DNA of 64,000 nucleotides from Verrucomicrobiales bacterium (lineage in GTDB: Bacteria > Verrucomicrobiota > Verrucomicrobiia > Verrucomicrobiales > DEV007): positions 25,596-89,595 of the forward strand of contig JARGPI010000029.1 of NCBI GenBank assembly GCA_029213005.1. The letters are read 5' to 3'. Both the position numbers and the translations under genes were made by a program. The notes under the pieces are model-generated. The model saw nothing but the letters and a program-made list of their open reading frames with translations, was not told where the DNA came from and ran no database searches. Below, piece by piece: positions 38,333-47,245 of this stretch (the first letter of the stretch is position 1; each line of letters starts with the position of its first letter).

Positions 38333-39100
38333 TCAGACGTGGGTTTTCTTGATTTTCCGCGGGAAAAACCAGCGAAGTAACCAGATCACGAGTCCTGAAA
38401 GGATGTAGAAAAGTCCGGTCAGAAAAATGGTCCAAAGCGGTTTGACGGCGAGTACCATGAGACCGGCGATGATCAAAAGCAGGAAGTAAAAAGGAAGGCG
38501 GCGCCGCAGGAAAAGGCTTCTGAAATTCCGGTAGGGGATGTTGCTCACCATGAGGAGTGACAGAATCACGATCAGTCCCAAAACGTAATATTTGATCTCG
38601 CCGATGTAGGGAATCACTTCGCCTTCGAGTTTCTTGCCGTTAAAAATCAGCATCAATCCGCAAAGCATAAAGGCTGCCATGGGCGAAGGGAGTCCCTGGA
38701 AGTGATTTTTCTCCACATCGCTGCTCTGCACATTGTATCTCGCGAGTCGCATCGCGGTGCAGCCGAGATAAAGGAAGCAGGCCACCCAGCCGATTTTACC
38801 AAAGGATTCGAGTGACCAGAGGAACATCACCAGAGCGGGAGCGGCTCCGAAGGAAACCACGTCGGCGAGGGAATCGTACTCCAATCCAAATTTGGAGGCC
38901 GAGTTCGTCAGGTTTGCGACCCGGCCGTCGAGCATGTCCGCCACCGCGGCTAAAATGATTGCAAAGGCACAGAGCTGGAAAGTCTGATCGCCTGCCATCG
39001 TGATTTCGACCGCCTGAATGATGGCGTAGAAACCAAAGAACAAATTTGCCGAAGTAAAAAGGTTCGGCAGGATATAAACCCCTTTTCCAAGACCCGCCAT
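38333..39100 (-). CDS. pssA: CDP-diacylglycerol-serine O-phosphatidyltransferase
   Basis: Membrane enzyme making phosphatidylserine from CDP-diacylglycerol and serine, the step before phosphatidylserine decarboxylase, whose gene lies divergently 250 bases away. Several membrane helices surround the CDP-alcohol phosphatidyltransferase motif, seen as DGRVAN-x8-G-x3-D-x3-D around residues 57-78. The motif normally reads D-G-x2-A-R; here Arg is replaced by Asn, while both Gly and all Asp residues remain. 255 residues. An alternative substrate within the CDP-alcohol family is possible, but the pairing with psd supports serine. Confidence 0.88.
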   Translation of the reverse strand: MAGLGKGVYILPNLFTSANLFFGFYAIIQAVEITMAGDQTFQLCAFAIILAAVADMLDGRVANLTNSASKFGLEYDSLADVVSFGAAPALVMFLWSLESFGKIGWVACFLYLGCTAMRLARYNVQSSDVEKNHFQGLPSPMAAFMLCGLMLIFNGKKLEGEVIPYIGEIKYYVLGLIVILSLLMVSNIPYRNFRSLFLRRRLPFYFLLLIIAGLMVLAVKPLWTIFLTGLFYILSGLVIWLLRWFFPRKIKKTHV

Positions 39101-39353
39101 AGCTAGAAGAATTTGAAAACCAATCGATCAGCAGCCCGTCTTAATGCGAGGCCTGATCCGGAACGGATCGGGCTGAGCGGTAAGTCTGAAATTCCCGGGT
39201 TAGTCATGAAGCTGCGGTTTTTTGAAGTGCCTGAGTACCACATTAAAAGCGTTTTGCACAGAATTTTCTACCCCTTGTGATCAATGTTTGCGTCAGTTGA
39301 TTTGTCTTTCGCCGCATCATTGCCTTATTGAATCAAGAGTCCATAGTCCGCCG

Positions 39354-40256
39354 ATGTCAGAACCGATTGAGTTTCGCAACCGCTATACCGGAGAGCTTCA
39401 AACCGAGGAAATCTACGGGGAAAGCTTTCTGCGTTTTGTTTACGAGAATCCGCTGGGACGGGTTGCGCTGGCTGCTGCCGTGAAGAGAGCGTGGTTCTCC
39501 CGTTACTACGGTCAGCGAATGGACGATCCGGGCTCGGCGGCGAAAATCATGCCATTCATCGGGGATTACAAAGTGGATCCCGATGAGTTTCTGGAGACTC
39601 CGGAGAGCTACCGGACCTTCAACGAGTTCTTTTACCGCAAACTCAAACCCGGCGCGCGGCCCATTGCGGCAGGGGATGATGTCGCCGTTTTTCCGGCGGA
39701 CGGGCGGCATCTCGGATTTCAGGATCTTTCGCAGACCGGGGGCATTTTTGCGAAAGGTCAGGTGCTCAAACTTCCCGAGTTACTCGGCAGCGAAGCTCTC
39801 GCGTCCCGCTATGCGGATGGCAGCGGGATCATTTCCCGGCTCTGTCCGGTGGATTACCACCGCTTTCACTTTCCGGTCGGCGGGGTTCCCGGAGAGACCT
39901 CTTTAATTAATGGCGATCTCTTCTCGGTCAATCCCATCGCGCTTCGCCGGAATCTGGAAATTCTGTGGCGCAACAAGCGAACGCTGACCGAAATTGACAG
40001 CCCGAGTTTCGGTCCGGTTCTGATGCTGGAGGTGGGCGCGACCTGTGTCGGCGGGACCGTTCAGACTTTCCAGGCCGGAGGGGACGTCGCCAAAGGTGCG
40101 GAGAAAGGCTATTTCAAATTCGGCGGATCCATGACGATCACGCTTTTTGAAAAGGGGCGGGTCACTCTGGCGGAGGATCTCGCGGCAAGTGGGGCGAGCC
40201 AGATCGAATTGTACGCCAGAATGGGAGATGAGATGGCGACGGCTGTGAAAGGTTGA
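39354..40256 (+). CDS. psd: phosphatidylserine decarboxylase
   Basis: Pyruvoyl enzyme converting phosphatidylserine to phosphatidylethanolamine. The proenzyme cleaves itself between Gly and Ser to give the pyruvoyl group. Family features: RTFNEFFYRKLKPGARP, then CPVDYHRFHFPVGG with the conserved His, and the cleavage site FKFGGSMTITLF with Ser259. The site is GGSM rather than GGST or LGST, so the residue after the reactive Ser differs. About 300 residues from ATG 39354; the longer frame upstream adds 44 residues without similarity. It resembles the shorter type II enzymes. Divergent from pssA, with which it completes the pathway. Confidence 0.92.
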   Translation: MSEPIEFRNRYTGELQTEEIYGESFLRFVYENPLGRVALAAAVKRAWFSRYYGQRMDDPGSAAKIMPFIGDYKVDPDEFLETPESYRTFNEFFYRKLKPGARPIAAGDDVAVFPADGRHLGFQDLSQTGGIFAKGQVLKLPELLGSEALASRYADGSGIISRLCPVDYHRFHFPVGGVPGETSLINGDLFSVNPIALRRNLEILWRNKRTLTEIDSPSFGPVLMLEVGATCVGGTVQTFQAGGDVAKGAEKGYFKFGGSMTITLFEKGRVTLAEDLAASGASQIELYARMGDEMATAVKG

Positions 40257-40314
40257 ACGGTTATACCGCGATTTCGAACTTTCGGAGCCCGCAAATTTGG
40301 TTTTGAGTGGCGCC

Positions 40315-41490
40315 ATGATTTTCCGTCAGGTCTTAATTACAATGATTTGCGTGGCCGCCACATCGATCCCGGCTGCCGAGGTGATAAAACTCTGGGATGA
40401 GGGGAAGACTCCTTACCTCAAGGAAGGAGGCGAGGAGGACGCTCCGGTTCTCAATTTATACCCTGCACCCGAACCCAACGGCGCGGCGGTGGTGGTTTGT
40501 CCCGGCGGTGGATACGGCGGTCTGGCCAAAGATCACGAGGGACATCAAATTGCCAAATGGTACAACGAAAGGGGTGTTTCAGCCTATGTGCTGCATTACC
40601 GGCTCGGGTCACAGGGCTACCACTTCCCGACCCAGTTGGCCGATGTACAACGCGGGATTCGGCAGGTCCGCGCCAATGCAAAAGAATGGAAGGTCGATCC
40701 CGAGCGGATCGGCGTGATGGGGTTTTCGGCCGGGGGACACCTCGCCAGCATGGCTGCGACAAAATTTAACGAAAAGGCCTACGATCCGGTTGATGAGATC
40801 GACGAGGTGAGTGCCCGTCCTGATTTCGCGGTGCTGTGTTACGCCGTGATCAGCATGAACAGTGCCGTCACCCACAGCGGGTCCCGGAAGAACCTGCTCG
40901 GAGCTGAAAAGGCGGCTGATGAAGCTGCGGCAAACCACGTTTCCTCGGAAAATAATATCACTGCGGAGACTCCTCCGACCTTTCTCTTTCATACCGATGA
41001 AGACCGCGCAGTACCACCCGAGAACAGTATCAAATTCTACCTCGGTTTGAAGAAGCACAAGATCCCTGCCGAGCTTCATATCTACCAGAAGGGGCCTCAC
41101 GGTGTCGGGCTTTTCAAAGGCGATCCCATTCTCGGAACCTGGTCCGATCGGCTCGAGGACTGGCTGCGGAGTAACGGCTTTTTCGTCGGAAAGTTTGAGA
41201 GCGCGGCTGTTGCGGGCACCGTAAATCTCGATGGACAACCGGTGAGCTGGGGAACCGCCACCTTTCAGCCTGAAGATGGGAATTTGCCGGTCGTCACCGC
41301 CCGGATTCGCAATGGGCGGTTCTCGGCCAAAAAAGAGGAAGGCCCTGTAGTGGGTAAAAGCACCGTCACCTTCACTGGAAGCATCTGGGAAGCGACGGAA
41401 GATGACAGCGATGAAGTGGTTTCCGGGGAGTTGGAGGAAACCGTGGAAGTCACCGACGGCGCCAAATTTAATTGGGAGTTCACGAAATGA
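40315..41490 (+). CDS. exported alpha/beta hydrolase (BD-FAE/acetylxylan-esterase-like)
   Basis: A secreted carboxylesterase of the group that includes bifunctional feruloyl and acetyl esterases. Signal peptide at residues 1-20 (end IPAA). Oxyanion motif VVVCPGGGYGGL, nucleophile elbow VMGFSAGGHLA near residue 138, and KGPHGVGL with the catalytic His. A C-terminal beta-sandwich of about 100 residues follows (from FESAAVAGTVNLDGQPV), resembling carboxypeptidase-regulatory-like repeats. ATG 40315 gives the clean signal peptide. Its stop overlaps the next start as ATGA, so it is translationally coupled to the SDR gene. A role in side-chain removal from plant or algal polysaccharide is inferred. 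Confidence 0.85.
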   Translation: MIFRQVLITMICVAATSIPAAEVIKLWDEGKTPYLKEGGEEDAPVLNLYPAPEPNGAAVVVCPGGGYGGLAKDHEGHQIAKWYNERGVSAYVLHYRLGSQGYHFPTQLADVQRGIRQVRANAKEWKVDPERIGVMGFSAGGHLASMAATKFNEKAYDPVDEIDEVSARPDFAVLCYAVISMNSAVTHSGSRKNLLGAEKAADEAAANHVSSENNITAETPPTFLFHTDEDRAVPPENSIKFYLGLKKHKIPAELHIYQKGPHGVGLFKGDPILGTWSDRLEDWLRSNGFFVGKFESAAVAGTVNLDGQPVSWGTATFQPEDGNLPVVTARIRNGRFSAKKEEGPVVGKSTVTFTGSIWEATEDDSDEVVSGELEETVEVTDGAKFNWEFTK

Positions 41491-42254
41491 AAAACAAAGT
41501 AGCATTAGTCACTGGAGCCAGCAAAGGCGTCGGTAAAGGGATCGCACTGGGCCTCGCGGAGGCGGGGTGGGATCTGGCGGTTAATTATCACAGTGATCGT
41601 TCCGGCGCGGATGAAACCAAAGCGAAAATCGAGTCTCTCGGTCGGAAGTGCCTGACCGTTAAAGGGAATGTTGGGTTGAAATCCGACGTCATCGCGATGT
41701 TTGAAACCGTGGTCGAAGAGTTTGGTCATCTCGATTGTCTGGTGAACAACGCCGGTCGCCAAACCTGGGCTCCGCTTCTCGAGTTAAAAGAGGAGGACTG
41801 GGACAAAACGATCTCAACAAACCTGAAGGGCAGCTTTCTCTGCACTCAACAGGCTGCGATGATTATGAAAGATCAACCCGGTGGAGGTTCCATTATCAAT
41901 ATCGGGTCGGGGGCTAACAAACAGCCCTTTATGAACCTCGTCGACTATTGCGCTTCGAAAGGGGGGCTGGATCAACTGACCCGGGTCAGTGCCTGCGAAC
42001 TGGGGCAATACAAAATCCGGGTCAACTGTGTCGGGCCCGGGGCAATCGAGATTGAAAGAACCCGGGAGGAGTCGCCGAATTACGCCGAAACCTGGAGCGC
42101 GATCACTCCGATGGGCCGGGTCGGGCAGGTTGAGGACGTGGCCAATGCCGTCGTCTTTCTCGCCGCCGACAGCGCCGAATTTATCACCGGTCAGACTCTT
42201 TATGTGGATGGCGGTCTCTGGACCAAGGCACAATGGCCCTATGATGCGGACTGA
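41487..42254 (+). CDS. SDR family oxidoreductase
   Basis: NAD(P)-dependent short-chain dehydrogenase/reductase. The cofactor loop VTGASKGVGKGIA lies at the N-terminus, NNAGRQTW follows, then the catalytic Ser region SIINIGSGAN, and Tyr/Lys in VDYCASKGG. The C-terminal FITGQTLYVDGGL is typical. 255 residues. The start at ATG 41487 overlaps the upstream stop by four bases. Clustering with the esterase suggests oxidation or reduction of a sugar or hydroxy-acid product, but the substrate is not known. The cofactor-binding Arg/Asp choice cannot be assigned by eye. Confidence 0.9.
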   Translation: MKNKVALVTGASKGVGKGIALGLAEAGWDLAVNYHSDRSGADETKAKIESLGRKCLTVKGNVGLKSDVIAMFETVVEEFGHLDCLVNNAGRQTWAPLLELKEEDWDKTISTNLKGSFLCTQQAAMIMKDQPGGGSIINIGSGANKQPFMNLVDYCASKGGLDQLTRVSACELGQYKIRVNCVGPGAIEIERTREESPNYAETWSAITPMGRVGQVEDVANAVVFLAADSAEFITGQTLYVDGGLWTKAQWPYDAD

Positions 42255-42383
42255 TTTGATTCAGTTACACTGATTGTTAAAATTACCGAATAAAAATACA
42301 CGGAAAAACGACTTATTTATTAGAGTTTCTGCTTGATAATAGCTGAATAATTTTCAATGATGAGCCGCACTATCTAGCGAAAC

Positions 42384-42791
42384 ATGAAGAAATTTGTGGC
42401 CTTACTTATCATCAGTTCCTTTTTCATTGCCGACGCGGCAATTGCCTGGGAGGAACCATCTCCGAATTTCTGTCGGGAGTATCGGAAGAAAAAGCCATTT
42501 GCTCTTCGCTGGCCAAACCTGGCGGTTTGTCTCAATGCCGCTCAGCCTTACGACGAAATCGTGGGATCAATCGAATGGTGCCGCAAAAGCTACACCAGAA
42601 TGGGTGTTGACGAGTGTGGCCGCACTATCCAGTGGCGTGCGACCGATATCACTTACCGCTATGTGCTTTGCAACGGTGCTTACGGCGAATGTTTCACCCG
42701 CACTCAGCGCGACGGTCCGATTGAATACGTGACAGCCAGCAGCACGGCGACACAAGCCTGCGGCGGCAAAGAAGTCAGTATCTTCAAGTAA
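42384..42791 (+). CDS. small exported cysteine-rich hypothetical protein
   Basis: Not recognised. Signal peptide at residues 1-21 (end AIAW). The mature part of about 114 residues holds seven cysteines, five of them near aromatic residues, suggesting disulfide bonding in the periplasm. One cysteine would be unpaired unless the protein dimerises. A terminator follows 28 bases after the stop. No neighbour gives a clue to function. Confidence 0.6.
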   Translation: MKKFVALLIISSFFIADAAIAWEEPSPNFCREYRKKKPFALRWPNLAVCLNAAQPYDEIVGSIEWCRKSYTRMGVDECGRTIQWRATDITYRYVLCNGAYGECFTRTQRDGPIEYVTASSTATQACGGKEVSIFK

Positions 42792-42819
42792 GCGTCGGCC
42801 CAATTCATTTTCAAATTTC

Positions 42820-42848
42820 AAAAGGAGTCCTCCGGGGCTCCTTTTTTT
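42820..42848 (+). terminator. rho-independent terminator
   Basis: AAAGGAG-TCC and GG-GGCTCCTTT form a stem around a short CTCC-type loop, followed directly by seven T. It lies 28 bases after the cysteine-rich protein gene. Confidence 0.85.
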
Positions 42849-43325
42849 GTGGTCGATCAACCGGGCATCACACCAAACGTAGCAACGCCCTTTGGGCGTT
42901 TGGGGTGAAGAATAGGCGATGGTGCCTTCGAAGTGACAGCAAGGTAGCAACGCCCTTTGGGCGTTTTGTGAGGTGGAAAGAGCCATTACGACTTCAGAAA
43001 GCCCCCCAATTCTCTGAAAGGGCGTCGTACGCTGCCATTACGCGCGATTATTCGCCGTCGTGTTGGATTCTATTCATTCGCGGATATTCGCGCCCATTCG
43101 CGTTATCGTTTATTGATTAAGACGATGGAGAATTTTAACGCGAATGGAAAGAATGGCCGCGAATGACGCGAATTTGCTCAGGTAACTCAATAGTTGGGCA
43201 GCTTTTGGGGGAGGAATGAGCCAGGTCCGACTTCAAACTGACCTCTCGATCCTCCCAAACGGCATCTCTACGCAAATAAAGCAGCGTAGCAACGCCTTTT
43301 GGGCGTTCCCTCAACCACGCCCAGC
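42849..43325. repeat. intergenic cluster of short palindromic repeats
   Basis: Three copies of the ACGCCC-TTT-GGGCGT palindrome, each preceded by GTAGCA, lie at 42879-42900, 42944-42965 and 43286-43307 (the last with TTTT and one stem mismatch). A GCGAAT-type cluster follows at about 43044-43170, with phrases such as TTCGCGCCCATTCGCG and ACGCGAATGG. The latter family recurs at 18.8, 54.0 and 63.6 kb; the former recurs in altered form (ACGTCC/GGACGT) at 53.7-53.98 kb. I see no gene. Confidence 0.7.
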
Positions 43326-44774
43326 TTAACTGGCTACCACCTCAGACTCTTCGAGGATCCGGATAAATCTCAGACTGATAATCTTCCGTTCGTCGACGGA
43401 AATCACTTCCATAAGGAAGCCTTCGATCTCGGCGGTTTCACCTACGGCAGGCAGATGGCCTAGCAGTGAGGTGACGTAACCCCCGACCGTCCTGACTTCG
43501 AGGCTCTCGAGGTCGAGTTCGGGAATCAAGTCGTCCAGCTCGTGCAGCGGCATGCTTGCTGCCACTATAAATTCGTCGTCGCTGATTTTCTCGAAGCGGA
43601 CTTCGTCAATTTCACTCTCTTCGGTGTGTTCGTGTGTGCTCTCACCAACCAGAAGGTTGAGGATTTGATCGCGCATCACGATTCCCTGAGCGCCGCCGAA
43701 CTCGTCGTTAACGAGGGCGATATTCGCTTTTTCGTTGAGAAGGGTGCGAAGCAGAATATCGAGCTCCATGTCCTCGGAGACTCTCAGGATAGGGCGGCAC
43801 ACTTTTTCCAAGCGAGGCTTTTTCTCCCGCATCAACTGGATGAGGTCTTTGATGTGGACCCAGCCAAGGGTGTCATCAAGGTGCTCGTTGATCAGCGGAA
43901 AACGAGTGTGTCTCGAGGAAAGGGCGGTTTCCAGATTGTCTTCGAACGATTCGTTGACGTCGAGGGCCACGACCTCGTTTCGCGGGGACACGATGTCCAG
44001 AACCTTGAGATCGTTGAGCTCGAGAGCGTTCTTAACGATGTCCCGCTCGGTTTCGGTGACGGCGTCTTCTCCGGATTCTTCGACGAAGATCTTGAGGTCT
44101 TCGGCACTGTGCTCCGGTTCCCGGTCACTTGCCGGTTCGATTTTAAGGATCGCTTCGAGGAACCAGTTCGAAAAATTGGTCAGCGCCATGATGGGCAGGC
44201 CAAAGACGTGGTAAAAGTAGTAGAGGCCTTTCGAGCAGCGGATCGATACGTTGAGCTCGCGGCGGAAACCGATCGAGTTCGGGATCACTTTACCCCAGAC
44301 CACAAGCAGGGAGATCACAATCACCAGAGCGAGAATGAACGCAACGGTGAGATCCAGAAAGGTGGAGTTGAATCCCAGTAATTTCACGATCGGGGTGAAT
44401 TTTCCGACCAGAAAGGGGACGCTGATCGCTCCAAGCAGGATGCCTGAAATCGAGGCTCCGAATTTACAGGCCGTGATGTAGCGGTCGAGTTGCTCCAGAA
44501 TCTTCCGGGTGATCGCAACCTTGGCTGCGAATTTCGGATCCGCTTTGTCGAGCTGGGATTCCCGAAGCTTGATCAGCGCAACCTCGGAGGCGACAAAAAA
44601 GCCGTTGATTCCAACGAGTAGCAGCATTCCGAGAAGATGGAACCAACTGACGTTTAGAAGAAGTCCGGGATAATCGATGGCTGTTAAGAAGATGCCGTCG
44701 CTCGCCAAATAGATTGTTTCGGCGGTTTTAGAAAAATTTCCGGTTGTGATGTTTAAATGAAAAAATTCCGTCAT
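43326..44774 (-). CDS. CNNM/CorC (hemolysin-family) membrane protein with CBS domains
   Basis: A DUF21/CNNM transmembrane domain (four hydrophobic helices, about residues 40-190) begins FHLLGMLLLVGINGFFVASEVALIKLRESQL. A CBS pair (about 225-350) includes MTETERDIVKNALEL-type linker sequence and VNDEFGGAQGIV. The C-terminal CorC/HlyC transporter-associated domain occupies about 390-475. 482 residues. Members are linked to magnesium or cobalt resistance and metal efflux; the older hemolysin label is historical. A single gene, followed by repeats. Confidence 0.9.
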   Translation of the reverse strand: MTEFFHLNITTGNFSKTAETIYLASDGIFLTAIDYPGLLLNVSWFHLLGMLLLVGINGFFVASEVALIKLRESQLDKADPKFAAKVAITRKILEQLDRYITACKFGASISGILLGAISVPFLVGKFTPIVKLLGFNSTFLDLTVAFILALVIVISLLVVWGKVIPNSIGFRRELNVSIRCSKGLYYFYHVFGLPIMALTNFSNWFLEAILKIEPASDREPEHSAEDLKIFVEESGEDAVTETERDIVKNALELNDLKVLDIVSPRNEVVALDVNESFEDNLETALSSRHTRFPLINEHLDDTLGWVHIKDLIQLMREKKPRLEKVCRPILRVSEDMELDILLRTLLNEKANIALVNDEFGGAQGIVMRDQILNLLVGESTHEHTEESEIDEVRFEKISDDEFIVAASMPLHELDDLIPELDLESLEVRTVGGYVTSLLGHLPAVGETAEIEGFLMEVISVDERKIISLRFIRILEESEVVAS

Positions 44775-44914
44775 TAAGGGCGGTGTTCCACAGGCCTAAG
44801 GGAGGCTTCTCCAAATGGAGACGATAAATGTGAAGCCTAAATTGCAAATAATCCAGCCGTATTTTTTGTTTATGCGTTTTATCAAGCTGCACAAACGATA
44901 GGCCCCAACGGGTT

Positions 44915-45811
44915 CTACCGGGGGGCGTTAACAGGTTTGAGCGCTCTGGCGAAGGTTGTAAATGGCAGTCCGGACGAATGGTTCTTTTCGAGTGCTTCGG
45001 CGCGGGATATCCAGTCATTTCCGCCCTTTTGGACGATTTTGTCGCCGGCAATAACCAGTAAATTTCCGGATCCCGGCACTTTGCAGCTCAAAACATCGGC
45101 AAAGGTATGGTCGATCGCGATGAGGTCTCCCGATGTGGCTTTGCGGTTTTGCACGAGATTACAGGCAATCAAACCGCCCGGTGTGAGAAGCTGTTGAAGT
45201 TGTTCCAAAAAGGCTTCGGTCTTCAGGCGGGCGGTGAGGCCCGAGGCGTCGCGGTCCACGCTGGGGCGCAGGAATGCGTCCATGTAGATGACGTCGTAAC
45301 GGGTCTCTGTCTTCGGGATAAAAGTAAAGGCATCCTCGGTGATCAGGTTGATCCCCGGTTTTGAGCTGATTCCAAAATAGGTCCCGGCGATGGCTACCAC
45401 TGCGGGATCGATCTCGACCACATCGACCCGGGTTTCCGGCAGATGGGTTTCGATAAACCGTACCATGCCCCCTCCGCCGAGCCCGATGATGAGCACCTGC
45501 TTTTGCGGATTTTTGAAAAGGAGAGTGGAGAAAATCCAGCGGGAGTAGGGGAGTTGCAATTCGCCCGGATTGTCTAAATCGAGAGAGCTTTGGAGCCCTT
45601 CCCGTCCGGAATCGGAGACGAAAAGCAGGTGGCGGGTTTGCCCTTTCTGTCGCACCCGGATCCGGGAAAAATCCGAAGCCTCTTCGTGGATCACAGGTCC
45701 GTAGGCGAGGCGCGGAGTGAAGGAAAAACGGGGAAGGTTTAACCAGGCGAGGGTTAAGGCGGCAGCGAGGCAGAGCCTTCCCATAATCGCTGGTAACGGA
45801 ATATTCGTCAT
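44915..45811 (-). CDS. membrane-anchored spermidine synthase-like protein
   Basis: An N-terminal hydrophobic segment (residues 12-28) precedes a spermidine synthase/methyltransferase fold. The nucleotide loop VLIIGLGGGGMVRFI lies near residue 105, the acidic strand end is VDVVEIDPAVV, and YDVIYMDAFLRPS follows. 298 residues. It resembles the fused spermidine-synthase proteins that carry membrane segments in many bacteria, but here only one helix remains. Whether it makes polyamines or methylates another compound is undecided. It is transcribed toward the CNNM gene, with a 140-base gap. Confidence 0.78.
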   Translation of the reverse strand: MTNIPLPAIMGRLCLAAALTLAWLNLPRFSFTPRLAYGPVIHEEASDFSRIRVRQKGQTRHLLFVSDSGREGLQSSLDLDNPGELQLPYSRWIFSTLLFKNPQKQVLIIGLGGGGMVRFIETHLPETRVDVVEIDPAVVAIAGTYFGISSKPGINLITEDAFTFIPKTETRYDVIYMDAFLRPSVDRDASGLTARLKTEAFLEQLQQLLTPGGLIACNLVQNRKATSGDLIAIDHTFADVLSCKVPGSGNLLVIAGDKIVQKGGNDWISRAEALEKNHSSGLPFTTFARALKPVNAPR

Positions 45812-45916
45812 CTTGGTTCCTCAATATGACGGATTTTCTGAAAGTTAACTATTTGTTTGTCGTTCGAGTGAAAACAAAATAGGCTGTTTTTCGCTACCAA
45901 ATACAATAACGGGGAT

Positions 45917-46735
45917 ATGAGAACGGTCAGTATCAAAAGCGGGAAGGGTTTCACTCTCATTGAGATCTTGATTGTGATAGCGATTATCGGAGCTCTCCTC
46001 AGTATGAGTTTTCCGGCCATCAAACGGATGAAGGAAAAGGCGGTAATGGTGACTCAGATGACCAACCTCCGGAATATCACTCTGGCGACCCTGCGCTGGT
46101 CGGCTGACAACGGGCAGTCGCTACCCTCGCCACAGTACCCGGGCGGGTATCAGGACGGGGACCCGAATATTCCGGAACAATGGGATTTTGCCAAAACCGG
46201 AAGTGGTCTCTGGCTCGACGGGATTGTTTTTTATGCCACCTACTACGAGGCTCACAACGAGCGGGAATCGACTCTCGAAAGCGGGGATACCGTCGAGGGG
46301 GTGGACGGGGAAAACGGTGCTCATTTAAAAGGCACCTTTTTCGAGAGCATCCAATCGGTAAAGAAAAATCCCCTGGAGCAGGACTGGCACAAGCACAGTT
46401 ATGCGATGAACAAATCGCTCCAATACAATCCCTTGTACTCCGCCAGTTCCAGTCCGGAATTGACCAATAAAAATCTCGCGAGGATCACCTATCGCTCGAA
46501 AGCTCTCCTTTTTATCGAAAACGAGGAGTCAAATGTGATCGGCTTCGGCGATCAGGCGGAGATTGCGGCGACCGCGGAAGCGCGATGGTCCTCGGGAAAA
46601 GCGCTGGCTTCGTTTCTCGACGGCAGTGCCGGAATGTTGTCGCCAAAGGAGCTCCCCATCGATCCGCGGTCGGTGGACGATGAGTCGGCGCGGTTTTGGA
46701 GCGGGGTTGATGCCGATCAACTTTGCGGGACGTGA
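45917..46735 (+). CDS. prepilin-type N-terminal cleavage/methylation (pseudopilin-like) protein
   Basis: The N-terminus has the type III signal KSGKGFTLIEILIVIAIIG: a short basic leader, Gly before Phe at the cleavage site, and Glu at position +5 of the mature protein. After the hydrophobic helix comes a soluble domain of about 230 residues of the kind seen in the many Verrucomicrobiota and Planctomycetes pseudopilins. 272 residues. No secretion or pilus assembly gene is adjacent, so it relies on a prepilin peptidase elsewhere. Function unknown. Confidence 0.85.
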   Translation: MRTVSIKSGKGFTLIEILIVIAIIGALLSMSFPAIKRMKEKAVMVTQMTNLRNITLATLRWSADNGQSLPSPQYPGGYQDGDPNIPEQWDFAKTGSGLWLDGIVFYATYYEAHNERESTLESGDTVEGVDGENGAHLKGTFFESIQSVKKNPLEQDWHKHSYAMNKSLQYNPLYSASSSPELTNKNLARITYRSKALLFIENEESNVIGFGDQAEIAATAEARWSSGKALASFLDGSAGMLSPKELPIDPRSVDDESARFWSGVDADQLCGT

Positions 46736-46765
46736 GACTGACTTTCCGCCGGGCGGTCGCCCGGT

Positions 46766-47158
46766 TCAGCGATTCGCTTTGATCACCAATTCGGGATAAC
46801 CGGTCGTGGCGTCAGGTTCCCGCGAAAAGGTCCATTCATCGAGGATTCCGATCACGATTTCGGCCGTGGTGTAAATGGTTGAGCCCTCTTTGAGATGGCC
46901 GCCGATGGTGTGGCCTTCCCGATCGCTGATCGAAAGATGAAGGTGGGAGCCGCAGCTTCCCAGGGTCCCGACCAAGGACACGATTTCAAAATGCCCGTTC
47001 AGTTCCTCCACGGCATCGCAATTGGCGTAGCGGATCGAAACCGTCGTCAAACTGCCCACCGCGGTGAGGATGCAGGCCGCCGACCAGTTTGCCGCCACTT
47101 CATCGAGGCGCATTTTTAGATCCTCTCCGGGTTTCAGTCGTATCGCGTAGGTTTTCAT
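46766..47158 (-). CDS. PCC/DUF296 domain protein
   Basis: A PCC (plants and prokaryotes conserved) domain, DUF296. It begins MKTYAIRLKPGEDL, carries the metal-type H-x-H in GSHLHLSISD (near residue 75) and the GGHL that follows, and ends with PELVIKAN. About 130 residues, a complete single domain. In plants the domain is joined to AT-hooks; bacterial stand-alone members are uncharacterised and may bind metal. ATG 47158 is chosen since the upstream frame is repeat sequence. The gene follows yceI-like on the same strand, with the 69-bp repeat between them. Confidence 0.85.
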   Translation of the reverse strand: MKTYAIRLKPGEDLKMRLDEVAANWSAACILTAVGSLTTVSIRYANCDAVEELNGHFEIVSLVGTLGSCGSHLHLSISDREGHTIGGHLKEGSTIYTTAEIVIGILDEWTFSREPDATTGYPELVIKANR

Positions 47159-47172
47159 AGCGTGGGAGTAAG

Positions 47173-47241
47173 ATTGTACCCAGTACCCTGTACAATCCCG
47201 GACTGTACAGGGTACACTTTCCGACGGTACCCTGAACAATC
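47173..47241. repeat. dispersed palindromic repeat (TGTACAGGGTACA family)
   Basis: Holds TACCCTGTACA (about 47182-47193) and TGTACAGGGTACA (about 47203-47217), then ACGGTACCCTG. The region 47202-47241 aligns over about 40 bases with the copy inside rsmB (reverse strand), confirming it is one family. It lies between the yceI-like stop and the PCC-domain start. Confidence 0.85.
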
Positions 47242-47245
47242 TGCT

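Noticed and set aside
43542..44381. 279-codon plus-strand frame opposite the CNNM/CorC gene
   Set aside because: Antisense to a gene with full domain structure; composition is that of a shadow frame.
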